From Cryptomeria japonica (taxonomy: Eukaryota > Streptophyta > Pinopsida > Cupressales > Cupressaceae): a stretch of DNA of 64,000 nucleotides. Of the stretch, positions 60,676 through 64,000 are shown piece after piece (position 1 is the first letter of the stretch; each line of letters begins with the position of its first letter). The DNA lies in the NCBI RefSeq assembly GCF_030272615.1, contig NC_081410.1, positions 228,692,915 to 228,756,914 of the forward strand, written 5' to 3'. Both the position numbers and the translations under genes were made by a program. Under the pieces are notes generated by a model. The model was given only the letters and a program-made list of their open reading frames with translations. It searched no databases and was not told the DNA's origin.

Positions 60676-61020
60676 CAGATCAAAATGGAGCTGGAAATCA
60701 CACAAATAATAGCAGAACTCCAATTGGATCAGCACTCAACCCTTTTCAGCCTACCTTTTTGCCTAGAGTGGAGTCACCACAAGGAGAGGAGGATCCAAAC
60801 CAAACTGCAAAAGATTTTAACACCTCTCTAGATGAGTATATGAGACTTGATCCGGATGTCTAAAATCATATTCCATTTGAACAATACAGCAATGCTAGGT
60901 AAAGGAGTGGGCCAAGGGGAGAAAGAAAACTTGTGCAGCAATTCAATAGAGATCTACAATAGACTCTAAGTAATTTGGCACTGCCCACATTTGATAGTTT
61001 TGAAAAGGTCACTACACGGG
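60676..61020 (+). pseudogene. Retroelement gag fragment (N-terminal part)
   Basis: The plus-strand frame reads NSDQNGAGNHTNNSRTPIGS, then FLPRVESPQGEEDPNQTAKD, SLDEYMRLDPDV, RGERKLVQQFNRDLQ and LALPTFDSFEKVTTRAL. The ending resembles the L.LP.FDG..KVTARAW start of a Ty3/gypsy gag domain. Three in-frame stops are all explained by CAA or CAG to TAA or TAG. The frame is cut at about 61020, where gypsy LTR sequence begins. Confidence 0.6.
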
Positions 61021-61343
61021 CTTTGTTGCCGGGAATAATCATTATGTTATGTTGTCATATTATGTTTATGTTGTCGTCGGTAATAATGAGTTACGGCAGT
61101 CAGTTAGTTAGTCGTCCTGAAGGGCAGTTGGACGTGACGGTTGGTCGCACCCCTTCGGGTATTATATATTGCATATCGTTCCTTCTTAGTATCATCATGA
61201 TAGTCATATCTGGGTTTAATGTTATAAGCACTTGATGTACATGGACTGTTGAATTAATACAGAGACTAGTTATTTAATATATTTCCATTATATTCTGTCC
61301 ATTTACTTTCTGCATTTAATCGTTTACCCGTATGTGGCAAACA
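61021..61343 (+). mobile_element. 5' LTR of gypsy element, left end missing
   Basis: It matches the solo LTR at 42679-43047 (reverse) from about its 47th base to its ACA end. The first roughly 46 bases, beginning TGTAATGTTCCC, are absent. The right end GGCAAACA abuts the primer site. Confidence 0.8.
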
Positions 61344-61345
61344 TT

Positions 61346-61358
61346 TGGCGCCGTTGCC
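61346..61358 (+). other. Primer binding site (tRNA-Asp type)
   Basis: TGGCGCCGTTGCC lies 2 bp after the LTR end. It is complementary to the 3' end of plant tRNA-Asp, as used by Tat/Athila-group gypsy elements. Confidence 0.8.
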
Positions 61359-61623
61359 TAGACATACTCGGGAAAGTAAGGAGCGGATGGCGTACGGACA
61401 CGATGGGCCTACCTGTCGGTGAGATTAACACAGAGCCCGACGACGCACAAACAGAACAATCGTCGTGGGACGCAGAGTGTGATGGCAAGAGGCGAAGGGG
61501 AAATTGAACCCTGTAATAATCTCGACACACTGTTGATATAAATCATGGCCGAAAAACAAAATAATAAAAAAAAAGTTTTTTTTTGTGTACATGATGTGTG
61601 CTTGCTATGTACGGAAGTGATTT

Positions 61624-63403
61624 ATGCCAAATATACTAAATAAGAATAAAAATAAAAAGATACAAAGTGACGAGTGGGAAGTGGCACAAAGAGCGTTGAA
61701 TCTCAAACAGCAAATAGAACGAAGGTGTAGGCTAAGGCAGCTTGTCGAGGGACGACAGACTGAGGGGTTGCTCGAAGGGAACACGGAGGCAAAGATAGAC
61801 AGAGAGAATTACACTCTCTACACTATCGTAGGGTTGCCCGAAGGGAACCTAGGAGTCACGGAGGGTGCCGAAGGAGAACTCTATGGTTCGCCAGAATACC
61901 ACCGTAGGGTAAGAAGTCGCGAAGAGTTGGTGGAACAAACAAGGCGAAGTCTAAACCTGATCGACGCTACCAGAGACCTACTAAAGAACTTGTCCATTTC
62001 GGAGGACAACCGGAGGGAGAGGACCGAAGGTGACGGTACGGCCGATGGTGCCGAGGGAGCACAAGGGTACCGTACGGGAGGCAATTTGTTCGGTTCAGGG
62101 TCAACAACCTTCTCCGGAGGACCCACGAGTGGAGGGTCAGGTGCAGGAGGCGGAGGCGAAGGATCACCAGGTACAAGCACACAAGGAACCAGTGGAGCGA
62201 GACCCAGCGGTGGGATGGCAAGTAAGCAGAAGCTGCCGAAGTTCAACAGCTAGGGGAAGGAAGATCCCCTCCGCCATTGCCGCACTTGCGAAACCATATG
62301 GTCAGCGAATGGTGCTACCGACCAGGACGAATGGGTTAACACAATTTCCAGCAACCTTAAGGGGGGTGGCCATCGACTAGTACTCAGATATGGATAAGGC
62401 CAAAGTCGGCACATGGCCCGACCTAAAAAAGGAGTTCGAGATAGAGTTCCGCCTCCTCAAAGACGACAATGAAATAGTAGCCGAAATCTATGGCACAAAG
62501 CAGAACAAGAACGAGACTGTCCGAGCCTATAGTCGGCGGCTCAAGGAACTGTTGGGGAAAATGGAGAGTCAACCAACGGATGGGTTGAAAAAGAGATGGT
62601 TCGTGGAGGGACTGAAACACTCCATCCAAAAGAAGATGAAAATTGTTCCACCAACCTCGTATGAAGATGCATATAATAGAGCGATGGATCTCAAGAGCAA
62701 GACCAAGACATCCAAGAAGAAAAAGAAGAAGGATAGCTCGTCCGAGGATGATAAATCTTCCGAGGGAAGCAGCAGTAATGGCAAGTCCAGCAAAAAGGTG
62801 CAAGCCCTACAGAAGGACATGCTGAGGATGATGAAAGAGTTGAAGGTTATGAAGGGAGGTCCGAGCAAGACCAACGAAGGGGAGCTTTGGTGCACGGAAT
62901 GTAAGACGGATGGCCACACGAAAGGCTCCTGCCAAAAGAAGGCCTATTGTGATATATGCCAATTGATGGGGCATCCCACCAGGGAATGCCCCTACAACAT
63001 GAAAACACGAAACCAACAAGTATTGCTTATGCAGGAACAACCAACTACATTGGGCGGTACCGGCAGCTCCCAGGGGAACAACAATGCAACATCGGGAGGC
63101 TACCGAGATAACCAATGGGGAGGACAAAACAACAATAACAATACAAGGAGCCAGATCCAATACGACTCCAAAGGCCAACCGATGGTACAATGCAAAGCGT
63201 GCAACCAGTGGGGGCACTTCACTCGAGACTGCCCGAAGGGAGAGGCCACACAATATTTGTGCAAATGGTGCAAACCGGGAGACCACGAAGACGCCACCTG
63301 CCCAAAGTTTGGCGTCAACTTGCTCAATATCGAGGAAACCAAAGAAGAGGAAGTGCTGGCCGTAACCCGCACCCAAGCCAAACATGCAATGTGCCCAGAC
63401 TAA
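61624..63403 (+). pseudogene. Gypsy gag with four CCHC zinc knuckles (frameshifted)
   Basis: First frame 61624-62253: MPNILNKNKNKKIQSDEWEV, a Glu-rich charged N-terminus, a Gly/Ser-rich stretch, then KQKLPKFNS followed by a TAG. After a shift near 62330, the second frame gives QFPATLRGVAID, a TAG (62378, probably from TGG), YSDMDKAKVGTWPDLKKEFE and RLKELLGKMES. This is the retrotransposon gag core. A Lys/Ser-rich stretch follows, then four C-x2-C-x4-H-x4-C knuckles: CTECKTDGHTKGSC, CDICQLMGHPTREC, CKACNQWGHFTRDC and CKWCKPGDHEDATC. Knuckles bind the RNA during particle assembly; most plant gags have one or two. The frame ends at 63403. Confidence 0.88.
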
Positions 63404-63600
63404 GAGATGGAGAAGCGAATGGTACGGGAAGGACGGGAAGAAATTGAGAAAGAGATACGAGAAGGGCGAAGGCGAAGGGTACGGCGGGTACTTCCAGCTG
63501 ACCGGAGGCGGAGGAGGCTATACTCAATCAAATTTTAAAACTGGAGGTGCCTGTGAAGGTACACGACCTCCTCCAGACGATGCCTCAATTATGAACACCG

Positions 63601-64000
63601 TTGCTGAATAATCTCTCCCAACCACGCACCAATACCAACCACCGCACAGATGTTCCTGGGGGGTCTGCAATAGACCCCATGGTGCTAGCAGTTAACACTG
63701 GAAGGAACCCGGCCATTGTGGAGATGGGTATCCTTGGCACCATTCTAACCGATACCATCGTCGATGGTGGATCAGGAGTGAATGTTCTTCCAGAAGAAAC
63801 CTAGCGGAAGCTGGGGAAGCCGACGTTGTGGCCATCTACATTCAATTTGCTGGGAGCAAATCAACATGGAATCAAACCCATCAGGACACTAATGAGCCAA
63901 CAAGTTACCATCGAGGCGCAACCCTTCATACTGGACTTCGTGGTAATCCCACTAAAGAAAAAAGGGTATGATGCGATCTTAGGGAGAGGGTGGCTGGTGG
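63601..64000 (+). pseudogene. Gypsy aspartic protease (cut by window edge)
   Basis: The frame reads NPAIVEMGILGTILTDTIVD, then GGSGVNVLPEET, then a TAG at 63802 (likely TGG in the ancestor), and continues RKLGKPTLWPSTFNLLGANQ to FVVIPL and GYDAILGRGWL. IVDGGSGVNVLP is the retropepsin active-site region and AILGRGWL the usual C-terminal ILG motif, both in the Ty3/gypsy style. The active site reads DGG rather than the textbook DTG/DSG, a variant also known among plant gypsy elements. Confidence 0.82.

Larger units (their letters stand above)
61021..64000 (+). mobile_element. Ty3/gypsy retrotransposon, 5' part, cut by window edge
   Basis: Order: truncated LTR, tRNA-Asp-type primer site, leader, gag (two frames), protease, window end. 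RT, integrase and the 3' LTR would lie beyond 64000. The primer type suggests the Tat/Athila side of Ty3/gypsy, but without RT this is an inference. Gag has a frame break and stops, so this copy is inactive. Confidence 0.85.

Noticed and set aside
61881-63527. Long minus-strand frames opposite the gypsy gag
   Set aside because: They are complement shadows of the Gly-, Lys- and Ser-rich gag. They show no family motifs, whereas the plus strand has four zinc knuckles.

Overview
The window looks like intergenic-poor, repeat-rich nuclear DNA of a land plant with a very large genome, most probably a gymnosperm. The evidence is the AT-rich sequence, introns of 6 to 25 kb packed with nested LTR retrotransposons, a plant-type VPS13 protein, copia and gypsy elements with plant-type primer sites, and many solo LTRs. 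No bacterial operons, rRNA, tRNA or CRISPR arrays were seen. The species cannot be named from this sequence.

The only confidently recognised host gene is a VPS13-like (bulk lipid transfer, chorein family) gene on the minus strand. Ten consecutive internal exons, 1868 nt in all, were placed by reading frame, splice sites and phase: 45248-45125, 45031-44907, 38630-38005, 37862-37742, 37566-37471, 12461-12367, 11949-11810, 11627-11572, 11286-11073 and 271-1, the last cut by the window edge. All phases agree. The most 5' exon seen begins at a splice acceptor and encodes an internal part of the protein, and the last runs off the left edge. The whole 64 kb may therefore lie inside one gene.

Intron 271-11073 (10.8 kb) holds three LTR units of a TGTMATGTCMC...ACATTACA family: 1407-3379, 4796-5769 and 8339-10827. 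Each has a perfect 5-bp target duplication, and the last carries a 101-bp fold-back. Intron 12461-37471 (25 kb) holds a four-layer nest. A decayed copia element (about 14.05-31.25 kb, plus strand) was hit by a copia solo LTR (14606-27654). That was hit by a long LTR-like element carrying a large broken ORF (14778-27016). That in turn was hit by a copia element (21503-27001, minus strand) lacking its reverse-transcriptase core. The three younger insertions each have matching 5-bp duplications. To the right, a minus-orientation LTR ending at 36390 contains another LTR unit (33922-35756). Intron 38630-44907 (6.3 kb) holds three further LTR pieces.

Right of 45248 no VPS13 exon was found. This part contains an unassigned exon-like island (47.4-47.65 kb and 50.05-50.25 kb) and a long copia-type LTR (about 50.74-56.14 kb) with a 56-bp minisatellite. 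That LTR is interrupted by a second copy of the long LTR-like element (51094-54185). Further right are a G-rich possible DNA transposon (56255-57365), an LTR unit (58675-60423), a gag fragment, and the 5' end of a Ty3/gypsy element with a tRNA-Asp-type primer site. That element has a decayed gag with four CCHC knuckles and a protease running off the right edge.

The retroelement genes do not form a working unit with the host gene. Their relevance is as intron filler and as a dated record of insertions.
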